A stretch of 64,000 nt of DNA from Allomuricauda sp. TMED12. GTDB lineage: Bacteria > Bacteroidota > Bacteroidia > Flavobacteriales > Flavobacteriaceae. A model generated the notes under the pieces. The model made no database searches and had not been told where the DNA came from. It was given only the letters and a program-made list of their open reading frames with translations. The stretch lies in the NCBI GenBank assembly GCA_002167435.2, contig NHBR02000055.1:1-64000 (forward strand), written 5' to 3'. The position numbers and the translations under genes were made by a program. This document shows, piece by piece, positions 53,709 to 63,166 of this stretch; the stretch's first letter is position 1, and each line of letters opens with the position of its first letter.

Positions 53709-53732
53709 GTGACTGAGCGGAGTCGAAGTTAT
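53709..53732 (-). repeat. dispersed palindromic repeat, copy G (right half of doublet)
   Basis: Minus-strand core TCGACTCCGCTC, arms ATAACT and AGTCAC. It overlaps the TAA stop codon of the MetX-AK-HSD gene (53729-53731). The hairpin with copy F may stabilise or terminate that transcript. Confidence 0.75.
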
Positions 53733-56700
53733 ATCTTTTCTGCTATTCTTAAAATGTCACCAAATACTCCTCTTGCCGTTACAGCGGCTCCGGCACCAGC
53801 TCCTTGAATCACCAAAGGATGCTCTCCGTAGGATTCGGTATAAATTTCGATAATGGAATCGGAACCTTTAACCTGCCCCAGGGCACTCTCTTTGGGTACG
53901 GAAACCAATTTTACGTCCAAAACCCCTTTGTCTTGCTGCAAATCTCCATGCAAGTCGCCCACATAGCGCAGCACGTGACCTGCTTCTTGTCTCTCTTTGA
54001 TTTCTTTATAAATGTTGTCCATCTCCCCAATGCGCTCCATGAAGTTCTCAAAATCCAAAGTTTGAAGCTCCTCGGGAATCAGGTTTTGCACATCAATATC
54101 CGAAAACTCATTTTGTAGATCCAGCTCCCTTGCCAAGATCAACAATTTTCTTCCCACGTCGTTACCGGACAAATCTTCCCGTGGGTCAGGTTCGGTAAAC
54201 CCACTCTCCATAGCTTCCCTTACAATTTCTGAAAAAGAGACATCTTTCTCTGAAAAGGTATTGAAAATATAACTCAACGACCCAGAGAACACTCCTTTGA
54301 TTCGAGTGATGTTCTCTCCAGAAAGATGCAATAGTTTAATGGTATCGATAAGGGGAAGCCCTGCCCCCACATTGGTCTCGTAGAGGTATTGTTTTTGATT
54401 TTTATCCAAACACTTCCGTACCGATTTATATTTTTCAAAACTAAGCGTGTTTGCAATTTTATTTGATGAGACCAAATCAAAACCGTGCTCAATCAATGAT
54501 TCATATTTCTCCACAAAAGATTTACTCGCCGTATTGTCCACGGCAATCAAATTTTCTAAGTGATGCTGCTTGGCGAATGCGGTAATATCTTCAATTTGAT
54601 AGGGTTGTCCCTCTTTTTCCAACCGTTTTTTCCAATCACCACCAACACCCGAAGCATCCAAAAGCACCTTTCTTGAATTTGCCACGGCAAACACTTTTAA
54701 ATCGATGCTCTTTCGGTCTTCAATATTATTTTTTGAATTCAGAATTTGACTGATCAATGTACTTCCCACATTACCATGACCGAACAAGGCCAGATTGATT
54801 TTCTTTGCAATTCCGAAAATTTGCCCATGAATTACATTGATGGCCTTGTGCAAATCGGATTTCTTCACCACCATACTCACATTCTTCCCAGTAACCGTGT
54901 TATTGAACAGTAAGGGTGTGATTTGGTTTTTGGCCAAGGCATTGAATGGTTTGTGAAAACTGCTCAAATCCATTCCCACAATGGAAATAACCGAAACGTC
55001 CTTTACCACCGAAATCTGGTTGATGTCTTGGGATGAATAGTCCGTCTCAAATTCTTGGTCTAGTACTTTTTTGGCCTTATCGGCTTTGGATTCATCCACC
55101 ACCAAACCAATACCGCGCTCGGAAGAGCCTTGGGAAACAATACCCACACTAATTCCATTTTGGCCAAGTGCCCTAAAAATCCGCATGTCGACCCCCACTT
55201 TACCGAGCAATCCCCTACCCTCTAAATTGATTAGGGCCATATTGTCCAACACAGAAAGGGATTTAATACCTCCATTACCACTTTTTGGACCAATTAAAGT
55301 TCCCTCGTTATCATTGTTGAACGTATTACAGATTCGCAATGGAATATTTTTCTCAATCAGCGGAATTATGGTCTTCGCATGAAGAATGTTAGCACCAAAA
55401 TTCGCCAATTCGTTGGCCTCACTATACGATATCATATCGATTACCTTCGCATCTTGCACCAAATCTGGGTTTGCGGTAAAAATACCGTCCACATGTGTGT
55501 AATTGATCAGTTCGCCAGCATCTAAGAAATTGGCTAGCAAAGCCGCCGAATAGTTGGTACCATTTCTTCCTAATGTCGTGGTAACCCCTTCCTTATTGGA
55601 GGCAATAAAACCAGTCACCACAGGAATAGTACCAGTTTCCAAATTATGAAAGTACCGAATTACATTTTCTTTGGAAAGTCCCTCATCTACCTCAGCATTG
55701 CTAAAACTGTCGTCCGTTTTAATGAGTTCTCGGGAGTCGAGCAATGTTGCCTTGATTCCTTTTGCATTTAAGGCGGCAGTCACATATTTACCAGAAATTA
55801 ATTCGCCATAGGACAATACTTCATCCTTGGTTTTAAGGCTATAATCCCCGGTCAAGGAAACTCCGTTCAATATTTTTTCAATGGTGGCCAGTTCTTCATC
55901 TATACCTACATCTTCAAGGTTGTTTTTCTGATAGTCGGCAAACTTCTTCAAATCGGTTTGAAAATCAGCTCCCTTCGCTGCTTTTTCGAGCAAATTTTCC
56001 AGTTGGTCCGTAGCTTTACCTCGGGCAGAAACCACAACCGCAAAGTGTTCCTCTTCTTCGTATCTTTTGCTGATAATGTTCACGACACGTCCAATACCCT
56101 CTCCGTTGGCCAAGGATTTTCCGCCAAACTTCAATATTTTGATGCGCTCCGTATTCTTCTGGAAAACGGTCTCCAACAATTTTTCCAGCTGCTCAAACTC
56201 CATCAAAAAGGCGTCGTGACCGTGCACGGATTGCACCTCTCCATAAGTGACATTGGTATTGGCCTGAGCCAATCTTTTAAACGTTTCCTTGTTCTCTTCC
56301 GCTGTAAAGAACAAATCAGAGTTGACCCCGATAATATGAATTTTGGTATCACTCTCCTGCAATGCCTTGAAAGCTTCTTCGCCATTTCTTGTAATATCGA
56401 TGGACTTCAACAGTTGGTTCATCAATTTATAGGCGGACAGTTGAAAACGCTCCTGCAACTTTTTACCGTGATGCATCAACCAAGATTCCACATTAAAAAC
56501 CTGTAGTTCTTCGTTGGTACTTCTTTTAAATCTTTCTTTAAAGGATTCCGGAGTTCTGTAGCACAACATCGCATGCATACGTGCATCGTGCACGGGCTGT
56601 TTGGAATTGACCAAAAACTGCTCTTGAATCTGACAGTTGGCAATCAACCAATCCGTGGATTTCCAATCGGATGCCACGGGAATCAAGTGTTCCGTGATAT

Positions 56701-57112
56701 TTGTATTGATGGCCGTCATTTCCCAAGCTATACCCCCCCCGAGAGAACCTCCAATAATGGCGAATAGTTTATCAATCTCCAATTGCTCCAATCCCAACAG
56801 AAAAATTCTAGCGATATCCCCAGCTACAAAATCCTTGTAGTTTTCAATAATAAAACCATCGAAACCATTTCCAGGAATATTAAAACATAAAATGGTGTAC
56901 TTCTCGGTATCGATACATTTTCCGTCCCCGATCAAATCGGACCACCATCCATCTTTACCTGCAACATTGGAGTTACCTGTAAGCGCATGGTTCACCAAAA
57001 TAATAGGTGCCGTATGCAATGGTTTCCCAAAAACTTGATACGACAACTTTATCTCTTGAACGGTTCCGCTCAACGTTTTAAAATCTGATATGGCCAAATG
57101 CCTTAAATCCAT
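53729..57112 (-). CDS. trifunctional homoserine O-acetyltransferase / aspartokinase / homoserine dehydrogenase
   Basis: 1127 residues in one frame. Residues ~1-325 are a MetX-like alpha/beta hydrolase: LVNHALTGNSNVAG, GWWSDLIG, nucleophile in GGSLGGG, Asp in GVNSDLFF, His in VHGHDAF. Residues ~327-600 are an aspartokinase (LKFGGKSLANG; the usual KFGGTS reads KFGGKS), followed by ACT domains (~615-760). Residues ~773-1127 are homoserine dehydrogenase (FGHGNVGSTLI, VSSNK, YETNVGAGLP, DLSGNDVGRKLLILARE). It thus covers the first and third steps from aspartate plus homoserine activation for methionine. A SAM-I riboswitch lies upstream. Confidence 0.92.
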   Translation of the reverse strand: MDLRHLAISDFKTLSGTVQEIKLSYQVFGKPLHTAPIILVNHALTGNSNVAGKDGWWSDLIGDGKCIDTEKYTILCFNIPGNGFDGFIIENYKDFVAGDIARIFLLGLEQLEIDKLFAIIGGSLGGGIAWEMTAINTNITEHLIPVASDWKSTDWLIANCQIQEQFLVNSKQPVHDARMHAMLCYRTPESFKERFKRSTNEELQVFNVESWLMHHGKKLQERFQLSAYKLMNQLLKSIDITRNGEEAFKALQESDTKIHIIGVNSDLFFTAEENKETFKRLAQANTNVTYGEVQSVHGHDAFLMEFEQLEKLLETVFQKNTERIKILKFGGKSLANGEGIGRVVNIISKRYEEEEHFAVVVSARGKATDQLENLLEKAAKGADFQTDLKKFADYQKNNLEDVGIDEELATIEKILNGVSLTGDYSLKTKDEVLSYGELISGKYVTAALNAKGIKATLLDSRELIKTDDSFSNAEVDEGLSKENVIRYFHNLETGTIPVVTGFIASNKEGVTTTLGRNGTNYSAALLANFLDAGELINYTHVDGIFTANPDLVQDAKVIDMISYSEANELANFGANILHAKTIIPLIEKNIPLRICNTFNNDNEGTLIGPKSGNGGIKSLSVLDNMALINLEGRGLLGKVGVDMRIFRALGQNGISVGIVSQGSSERGIGLVVDESKADKAKKVLDQEFETDYSSQDINQISVVKDVSVISIVGMDLSSFHKPFNALAKNQITPLLFNNTVTGKNVSMVVKKSDLHKAINVIHGQIFGIAKKINLALFGHGNVGSTLISQILNSKNNIEDRKSIDLKVFAVANSRKVLLDASGVGGDWKKRLEKEGQPYQIEDITAFAKQHHLENLIAVDNTASKSFVEKYESLIEHGFDLVSSNKIANTLSFEKYKSVRKCLDKNQKQYLYETNVGAGLPLIDTIKLLHLSGENITRIKGVFSGSLSYIFNTFSEKDVSFSEIVREAMESGFTEPDPREDLSGNDVGRKLLILARELDLQNEFSDIDVQNLIPEELQTLDFENFMERIGEMDNIYKEIKERQEAGHVLRYVGDLHGDLQQDKGVLDVKLVSVPKESALGQVKGSDSIIEIYTESYGEHPLVIQGAGAGAAVTARGVFGDILRIAEKI

Positions 57113-57198
57113 ATAAACGACTATAGACCCTCAAAAGGGTCAAAAAATTAATAAATAGTAAAGGTTATAAGAAAGAAGGGGCAGAAACCACCTGTGAT

Positions 57199-57298
57199 GT
57201 TATCTATTCCCAAAGGGATAGAATGTAGCACCTTCTTGACTAGGGTCAAGGGTTGCTAAGGCTTCAACGGGTCTATTCCCTCCACCTTTCTTGATAAC
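57199..57298 (-). promoter_or_regulatory. SAM-I (S-box) riboswitch upstream of MetX-AK-HSD gene
   Basis: Minus-strand S-box consensus: GTTATCAAGAAAGGTGGAGG, then GAAGCCTTAGCAACC, GAAGGTGCTACATTC. P1 is GTTATC/GATAAC (57298-57293 with 57204-57199); P4 is CTAT-CCC/GGG-ATAG with a TTT loop. Standard 100-nt size. The hairpin GACCCT-TTTG-AGGGTC (57141-57126) lies 13 nt before the start codon without a following U-run, suggesting translational control (inference). Confidence 0.93.
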
Positions 57299-57409
57299 TA
57301 ACAATACGTGTTTGAACTTCGTGAGACAAATATACTGATGGAAAAATTGATTTTCCTAATCTTTTGGAAAATTTTCATCAAACAACCTTGCCCCACGAAC
57401 TTCTATTTT

Positions 57410-59344
57410 TTATTTCAACACCGTAAACTCAATATTGGAATCGGTGAAAACGGTATGTGTTTGAGTTTTGAAATCGGATTCGTCCGCCTTAAAGATATTA
57501 TCCACATAAGTTTGTGGGTTCAAGTCGATAAGTGGGAACCACGTGCTCTGTACCTGAATTTGCAATTTGTGTCCTTTTTTAATGGTATGGAACACATCTT
57601 GAAGCTTGATGTTCACATCCGTTTTTTCATTAGGTGTAAATGGCTCAGGGTCGGAAAAACTATTTCTGAAGCGACCACGAAGCACCTCGCTCCTTACCAT
57701 TAAATGATAATTGCTCATTTTAAGGTGGTCTTGCATTTCCTCGTTGGTCTCCGTTTCCGCAGGGTGCACATCGATGACCTTAACAATCCAATCGGCTGCA
57801 GTTCCCGTGGTAGCCACTTTTAAATGAGCCATGATGTCGCCTGCCAAAGTGATGTCTTCGTCCATCACATCGGTTTCGAATACCAAAACATCGGAACGTC
57901 GGGCAGCAAAGCGCTGATCGTCCGTCATGTATTTTCTTGGGGTAAAAACGGTCTTCACATCTTCGGAATAAGGAACGGGCTTTTTAACGTTACTTATAAA
58001 CTGAATTCCTGCAGTTCCTTTAGCCTGTGAAGTGAGTTCTTGGTCTTCTGATAGATACATCGTTTGCTTTACGGCATTTTTTGGTGGCCAAGTATCATAC
58101 TGCTTCCATTCTTTTTTACCTGTATCGAACACGTATGCTTCAGGCAATCCTGAATCAACATCTCCCTCACCTTTTAGGAAATGATTGAAAAATTTTGTTT
58201 CTATCTCCTTTTGGAAGAACAAGGAAATAGAGTCCCCGAAATAGTAGTTGCCCACAACATTTCTTTCCCTGTCTCGCGCCCAACCCCCGTGGTCCCAAGG
58301 ACCAAATACCATGGTATTGTAATTGCCATCGTTGTATTTTTCAATGTTCTTGTAGGTTTCCAACGGGCCAGATAGGTCTTCGGCATCAAACCATCCTCCC
58401 ACAATCATAGTAGCCACACTGCTTTTTACATTTTTAAGATGCTGTATCAATCCTCTACTCTGCCACATGGCATCATAATTTGGATGTTCCTTCAACTCAT
58501 TCCAAAAGAAATCATCGGTTACACCCTCTGGACGCATAGTCGGAGTATCTGCCGTTTCATATTCAAAAAAGTGATCCAAATTTTTCAATGGACCAGCATC
58601 CAAAAAGAACTGATATTGGTCTTCTGTGGGCAGACTGGGCAAAGTGTACCATGCCGTATCAATAGGTGCATCTCCATTTGGCCTTGGAGTTCCAAAAAGT
58701 GATGTAGCCCTAAAATAACTTAACAAATAAGCGCCGTTGTGGTGGAAATCGTCAAAAAAGAAATCCCCGATACATGCCTGTGGCGATGCCGCCTTTAATG
58801 CGGGATGTGCATCCACTGTTGCGTAAGTGGCATAAAACCCCGGATAAGATATTCCCCAAACACCCACATTTCCATTATTGTTTTCCACATTGTTCACCAA
58901 CCACTCAATAGTATCGTAGGTATCCGAACTTTCGTCTACTTGATCATCCGAAGTTTTATTGGGAATGTACGCTCTCATATTTTCATAATGCCCTTCGCTA
59001 AGCCATCTTCCCCTCACATCTTGATAAACAATGATGTTTCCTTCTTTCATCAAATGTTCATTAGGACCTATTTTGGTTCTGAAATTATCTTCTCCGTAAG
59101 GTCTTGAACTATAAGGAGTCCGTTGCATAATGATTGGATACTCTTTGGAAGTATCCTTCGGGGAGTAAATGGTGGTATGCAGTTTTATCCCATCCCGCAT
59201 TTCAATATCAACTTCCTTTTTGGTGTAATTGTCAGCGACATAGGTGTCGACCACTTTTGCTTCGGTCTTTGTTGTTTTTTTACAACTGACGGTCACCGTC
59301 AACATTAAAATACTTAGAAACAGGATTCTAACTGAATTTCTCAT
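57410..59344 (-). CDS. secreted CocE/NonD family hydrolase, lipoprotein
   Basis: 644 residues from the ATG at 59344 (MRNSVRILFLSILMLTVTVSC, lipobox cysteine at ~21); an ATG at 59383 would add 13 residues before the signal. Alpha/beta hydrolase with GVWGISYPGFYAT (nucleophile serine), acid in GGWFDAEDLSGP and His in GPWDHGGWAR; C-terminal jelly-roll (ADWIVKVIDVHPAE, KLQDVFHTIKKGHKLQIQVQSTWFP). Same superfamily as the protein at 8.3 kb but only distantly similar. Acyl hydrolase or X-Pro/glutaryl amidase-type activity; substrate unknown. It lies between metK and the SAM riboswitch region without an obvious methionine role. Confidence 0.87.
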   Translation of the reverse strand: MRNSVRILFLSILMLTVTVSCKKTTKTEAKVVDTYVADNYTKKEVDIEMRDGIKLHTTIYSPKDTSKEYPIIMQRTPYSSRPYGEDNFRTKIGPNEHLMKEGNIIVYQDVRGRWLSEGHYENMRAYIPNKTSDDQVDESSDTYDTIEWLVNNVENNNGNVGVWGISYPGFYATYATVDAHPALKAASPQACIGDFFFDDFHHNGAYLLSYFRATSLFGTPRPNGDAPIDTAWYTLPSLPTEDQYQFFLDAGPLKNLDHFFEYETADTPTMRPEGVTDDFFWNELKEHPNYDAMWQSRGLIQHLKNVKSSVATMIVGGWFDAEDLSGPLETYKNIEKYNDGNYNTMVFGPWDHGGWARDRERNVVGNYYFGDSISLFFQKEIETKFFNHFLKGEGDVDSGLPEAYVFDTGKKEWKQYDTWPPKNAVKQTMYLSEDQELTSQAKGTAGIQFISNVKKPVPYSEDVKTVFTPRKYMTDDQRFAARRSDVLVFETDVMDEDITLAGDIMAHLKVATTGTAADWIVKVIDVHPAETETNEEMQDHLKMSNYHLMVRSEVLRGRFRNSFSDPEPFTPNEKTDVNIKLQDVFHTIKKGHKLQIQVQSTWFPLIDLNPQTYVDNIFKADESDFKTQTHTVFTDSNIEFTVLK

Positions 59345-59400
59345 ATGTACTCTTTTTGATAGGCTAAAGCTACTAAAGTTCATATTAGTATACCAATAAA

Positions 59401-59427
59401 AAAAGGAGCCTTATTAAAGCTCCTTTT
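59401..59427. terminator. terminator after metK
   Basis: AAAAGGAGC and GCTCCTTTT enclose a 9-nt loop, with A7 to the left that gives a U-run on the minus strand; 22 bp past the metK stop. Confidence 0.85.
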
Positions 59428-59449
59428 ATATTTCTTTTATGCTGTTGTG

Positions 59450-60703
59450 TCAGAGGCCGAAAGCTTCTTTCACTTGATCAATCATATCCAGTTTTTCCCA
59501 GGTAAACAGTTCCACTTCTTTTTCGATTCTTCCATTATAGGGAGATTCAAAAACCTTGGTCACGGTTCTGGGTTCTTTGCCCAAATGACCGTAAGCAGCC
59601 GTTTCCAAATAAATAGGATTACGAAGTTTAAGCCGCTCTTCAATGGCAAAAGGTCGCATATCGAACAATTCCGATGCTTTTTTGGCAATCTCACCGTCAG
59701 TCATATCCACGTTGGAAGATTTATAGGTGTCTACAAAAATGGATGTGGGTTCCACCACTCCAATTGCATAACTTACCTGCACCAAAATTTCCCCAGCAAC
59801 ACCAGCCGCCACCAAATTCTTGGCCATGTGACGGGCAGCATAAGCGGCACTTCTGTCCACCTTGCTCGGATCTTTTCCACTAAAAGCACCACCTCCGTGG
59901 GCTCCTTTTCCTCCGTAGGTATCCACAACAATCTTTCTTCCGGTAAGACCAGCATCCCCGTGAGGACCTCCAATCACAAACTTTCCTGTTGGGTTGATGT
60001 GATATTTTATATCGTCCGTAAATAAGTTTTGAATACTCTCTGGCAATAATTTCTTTACTTCTGGAATCAGAATATTGATGATATCATCCTTGATCTTGGC
60101 CAACATGACCTCATCTGCATCAAATTCATCGTGTTGGGTGGAGACTACTATTGTATCAATACGTTGTGGCACATTATCATCAGAATATTCAATAGTTACC
60201 TGTGCCTTTGCATCGGGACGCAAATATGGAATTCGGGTTCCTTCTCTCCTCAAACTGGCCAACACCTCCAAAATCTTGTGTGAAATATCCAATGCCAAGG
60301 GCATATAATTTTCGGTTTCCGTGGTGGCGTAACCGAACATCATTCCTTGGTCTCCCGCACCCTGCTCTTCCTTGGTACCGCGATCAACTCCCTGATTAAT
60401 GTCCTGTGATTGTTCGTGAATCAATGAAATCACCCCACAAGAATCCCCGCTAAACTTATACTCACCTTTGGTGTAGCCAATTTTATTGATAACCTCGCGG
60501 GCTATACTCTGCAAATCCACATAGGTATGGCTCTTTACCTCGCCTGCCAACACTACCTGACCCGTTGTCACCATAGTTTCACAGGCTACTTTGCTCTCGG
60601 GGTCAAAGGCCAAAAAATTATCCAACAATGCATCACTGATCTGATCCGCAATCTTATCTGGATGTCCCTCACTAACGGATTCTGATGTAAACAAATACGC
60701 CAT
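59450..60703 (-). CDS. metK: S-adenosylmethionine synthetase
   Basis: 417 residues. [20 protein letters not shown] at the N-terminus (ATP/metal), [14 protein letters not shown] (hexapeptide region), [21 protein letters not shown] and [19 protein letters not shown] are diagnostic. It makes SAM from methionine and ATP, completing the local pathway and supplying the ligand of the two SAM riboswitches. No riboswitch was recognised in its own 323-bp upstream region. Confidence 0.96.
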   Translation of the reverse strand: MAYLFTSESVSEGHPDKIADQISDALLDNFLAFDPESKVACETMVTTGQVVLAGEVKSHTYVDLQSIAREVINKIGYTKGEYKFSGDSCGVISLIHEQSQDINQGVDRGTKEEQGAGDQGMMFGYATTETENYMPLALDISHKILEVLASLRREGTRIPYLRPDAKAQVTIEYSDDNVPQRIDTIVVSTQHDEFDADEVMLAKIKDDIINILIPEVKKLLPESIQNLFTDDIKYHINPTGKFVIGGPHGDAGLTGRKIVVDTYGGKGAHGGGAFSGKDPSKVDRSAAYAARHMAKNLVAAGVAGEILVQVSYAIGVVEPTSIFVDTYKSSNVDMTDGEIAKKASELFDMRPFAIEERLKLRNPIYLETAAYGHLGKEPRTVTKVFESPYNGRIEKEVELFTWEKLDMIDQVKEAFGL

Positions 60704-61026
60704 TTTTATTTTTTAATGTGAAGATTTGACAAAAGTGCGAAGTAGTTCAAAACCCTTACCGAAGAGATGCCAACGTAAGCTGGCAAGAACTGCTTTAGCA
60801 TTTTTCGTACACCTATTTAAGGTAACCGAGGTTGCAATCAGTCAAATCTTTCCTCGTTTCGATGCGCAAAAGTACGTATTTGGAACTTATTTTAAAACTT
60901 TGTTCTTCACTAAAACAAGATCGCCCATTTGAACCAGATTTTTTTCTAGACGTGGATATACTTTGTATATTGCGATGATTAGAAATTCCCTGATCATTAA
61001 ACACCAACTTAAAACAATCACACCCC
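60704..61026. other. gene-free divergent region between metK and deoxynucleoside kinase
   Basis: 323 bp holding both 5' leaders. An imperfect hairpin GCCAACGTAAGCTGGC is at 60769-60784, close to the metK side. On the other side TATACTTTG at 60957-60965 resembles the Bacteroidota -7 box and would lie ~60 bp before the kinase start. No conserved riboswitch core, coding frame of interest or repeat was seen. Confidence 0.5.
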
Positions 61027-61644
61027 ATGCATATTGCTGTAGCAGGAAATATTGGCGCTGGAAAAACAACTTTAACGAACTTACTTGCAAAACATTATAA
61101 ATGGGAGGCCCATTTTGAGGATGTGGTGGACAACCCTTATCTGGATGATTTTTATACCCAGATGGAACGTTGGAGCTTTAATCTTCAGATTTACTTCCTA
61201 AACAGCAGGTACCGTCAAATTTTAAAAATTAGAGAAAGTGGCAAGAGTGTAATCCAAGATCGGACCATTTATGAGGATGCCCACATTTTCGCACCCAACC
61301 TCCATGCGATGGGGTTGATGACCAATCGTGATTTTGAAAATTACAAAGGTCTTTTTGAGTTGATGGAGACCTTGGTACAACCGCCGGATTTAATGATCTA
61401 TCTGCGAAGTTCCATTCCCAACTTGGTAAGCCAGATTCATAAACGTGGTCGCGATTACGAAAATTCCATTTCCATTGATTACCTCAGCCGTTTAAATGAA
61501 CGTTATGAAGCCTGGGTAAACACCTACGAAAAGGGAAAGTTGCTCATTTTTGATGTGGACAATCTCGATTTTGTGGACAACCCGGAGGATTTAGGTGAAG
61601 TAATCAACCGAATTGATGGGGAAATTCATGGATTATTTGAATAA
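61027..61644 (+). CDS. deoxynucleoside kinase
   Basis: 205 residues, dNK/dGK family. P-loop AVAGNIGAGKTTL (~4-16), QDRTIYEDAHIFA (the DRS/ERS-like catalytic and substrate-binding segment, reading DRT), and the arginine-rich lid HKRGRDYENSI. It phosphorylates deoxynucleosides to dNMP for salvage; specificity (dA/dG/dC) is not readable. Divergent from metK. Confidence 0.9.
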   Translation: MHIAVAGNIGAGKTTLTNLLAKHYKWEAHFEDVVDNPYLDDFYTQMERWSFNLQIYFLNSRYRQILKIRESGKSVIQDRTIYEDAHIFAPNLHAMGLMTNRDFENYKGLFELMETLVQPPDLMIYLRSSIPNLVSQIHKRGRDYENSISIDYLSRLNERYEAWVNTYEKGKLLIFDVDNLDFVDNPEDLGEVINRIDGEIHGLFE

Positions 61645-61683
61645 CACCCTTTATTTAAATACACTGGCCTTCTCCTAACCTTT

Positions 61684-61711
61684 TTGACAGACAAAATATT
61701 AGGTATCTTTA
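61684..61711 (+). promoter_or_regulatory. probable Bacteroidota-type promoter before serine hydrolase
   Basis: TTG at 61684-61686 and TATCTTTA at 61704-61711 with 17 nt between, close to the TTG / TAnnTTTG consensus of Bacteroidota housekeeping sigma. It lies ~40 bp before the preferred ATG at 61750. Confidence 0.4.
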
Positions 61712-61749
61712 GATGCTTTTGCACGCTAAACAAACTAATATTCAGTTAT

Positions 61750-63027
61750 ATGAAAACTTTGTACCCAACCAAATATGCAGCTTTACTGTTTGCACTTCTC
61801 CTCTTTTTTACCACTAATGCCCAAGAACTCACCAAGGTTTCTCCAGAAGAAGTAGGCATGTCTTCCGAGCGTCTAAATTTTTTGTCACAAACCTTTCAGG
61901 ATTATATTGATGAAAATGAATTGCCCGGTGCTGCTATACTGGTAGCCCGAAAAGGCAAAACCGCCTATTTTGAAACATTCGGGAAAAATGATTTGGAGAA
62001 CAATGTTCCGATGACCAAAAACTCTATTTTCAGAATAGCCTCTCAGACCAAGGCGATTGTTAGTGTTGGTATTATGATACTTCAAGAGCAAGGAAAATTA
62101 TTGATCACTGACCCCGTCGGAAAATACATTCCCGAATTTATGGAAACCAAGGTTGCCGTAAGTAAGGATGATGGTTCCTACGATATTGTAGAAGCCAACA
62201 GGCCCATTACCATCCGTGATTTACTTACACATACTTCTGGGGTTTCATATGGACAAGGAATAGCCTCCGATCTTTGGGAGGAAGCAAAAATACAAGGCTG
62301 GTATTTTGCAGACAGAGATGAACCCATACTGGCTACGGTTACCCGAATGGCAGACCTGCCTTTTGAGTCTCAGCCCGGCGAAAAATTTGTTTACGGCTAC
62401 AACACTGATATTCTTGGTGCCTTGATCGAGGTGGTTTCAGGAAAGCCATTGGATGTATTTCTAAAAGAAAACATACTTGACCCCTTGGGAATGACAGATA
62501 CCCATTTCTACCTCCCAAAAGATAAAAAGGAACGTTTTGCGGTAGTGTACTCACCTTCTGAAAAAGGATTGGAACGTGCTCCAAATCCGGGAGGTATGGT
62601 TGGGCAAGGCGCTTATGTGGAAGGTCCCAGAAAAAGCTTTTCTGGTGGCGCCGGACTTTTAAGCACATCTATGGATTATGCCAAATTCCTGCAAATGATG
62701 TTGAACAAGGGTACATTCAACGGAATACAAATCATTTCCCCAAAAACAGTCGAACTTATGACGGTAAGTCATTTGGGCGATGTACCTTTTCCTTGGGCGG
62801 GAGGTACAGGCTTCGGTCTGGGTTTTTCTGTGGTGGAAGATTTAGGGGACAGAGGTACTCTAGGGTCTGTTGGTGAATATGGATGGGGCGGTGCCTACCA
62901 TTCCTCCTATTGGGTAGACCCTAATGAAGAATTGGTGGTAGTTTATTTCACCCAATTGATTCCTGCAGGAGACATTGATGACCATGGGAAATTAAGGGCT
63001 CTAATCTATCAAGCAATCATAAATTAG
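61750..63027 (+). CDS. secreted serine hydrolase (beta-lactamase family)
   Basis: 425 residues from the ATG at 61750, giving signal peptide MKTLYPTKYAALLFALLLFF...NAQ; a TTG 66 bp earlier falls in the promoter and is rejected. Motifs: SQTK in FRIASQTKAIVSVG (SxxK nucleophile/base), YGYNTDILGALIE (YxN), and WGGAYHSSYW near the C-terminus. Class C beta-lactamase/esterase/DD-peptidase superfamily; substrate unknown. Better preserved export signal than the paralogue at 36.8 kb. Ends at a terminator. Confidence 0.87.
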   Translation: MKTLYPTKYAALLFALLLFFTTNAQELTKVSPEEVGMSSERLNFLSQTFQDYIDENELPGAAILVARKGKTAYFETFGKNDLENNVPMTKNSIFRIASQTKAIVSVGIMILQEQGKLLITDPVGKYIPEFMETKVAVSKDDGSYDIVEANRPITIRDLLTHTSGVSYGQGIASDLWEEAKIQGWYFADRDEPILATVTRMADLPFESQPGEKFVYGYNTDILGALIEVVSGKPLDVFLKENILDPLGMTDTHFYLPKDKKERFAVVYSPSEKGLERAPNPGGMVGQGAYVEGPRKSFSGGAGLLSTSMDYAKFLQMMLNKGTFNGIQIISPKTVELMTVSHLGDVPFPWAGGTGFGLGFSVVEDLGDRGTLGSVGEYGWGGAYHSSYWVDPNEELVVVYFTQLIPAGDIDDHGKLRALIYQAIIN

Positions 63028-63052
63028 AGACCCCTTTCTATTTCACTCACCC

Positions 63053-63083
63053 AAACCGCCTGCTCACTCATTGGCGGTTTATT
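63053..63083 (+). terminator. terminator after serine hydrolase
   Basis: AAACCGCC and GGCGGTTT around a 12-nt loop, followed by ATTTT; 26 bp past the stop. Confidence 0.75.
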
Positions 63084-63166
63084 TTGGTTCTTTTTCAAAG
63101 TAGTTTAGAATTGGGATTGTCCCACTGCTATTAACTACGCCTTTTTAGGCCAAAACTTTGAAAATT

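Noticed and set aside
55731-55745. GGGAGTCGAGC sequence resembling the palindromic repeat core
   Set aside because: It encodes the conserved LLDSREL of the aspartokinase, lacks the CGCTC half and has no paired arms.
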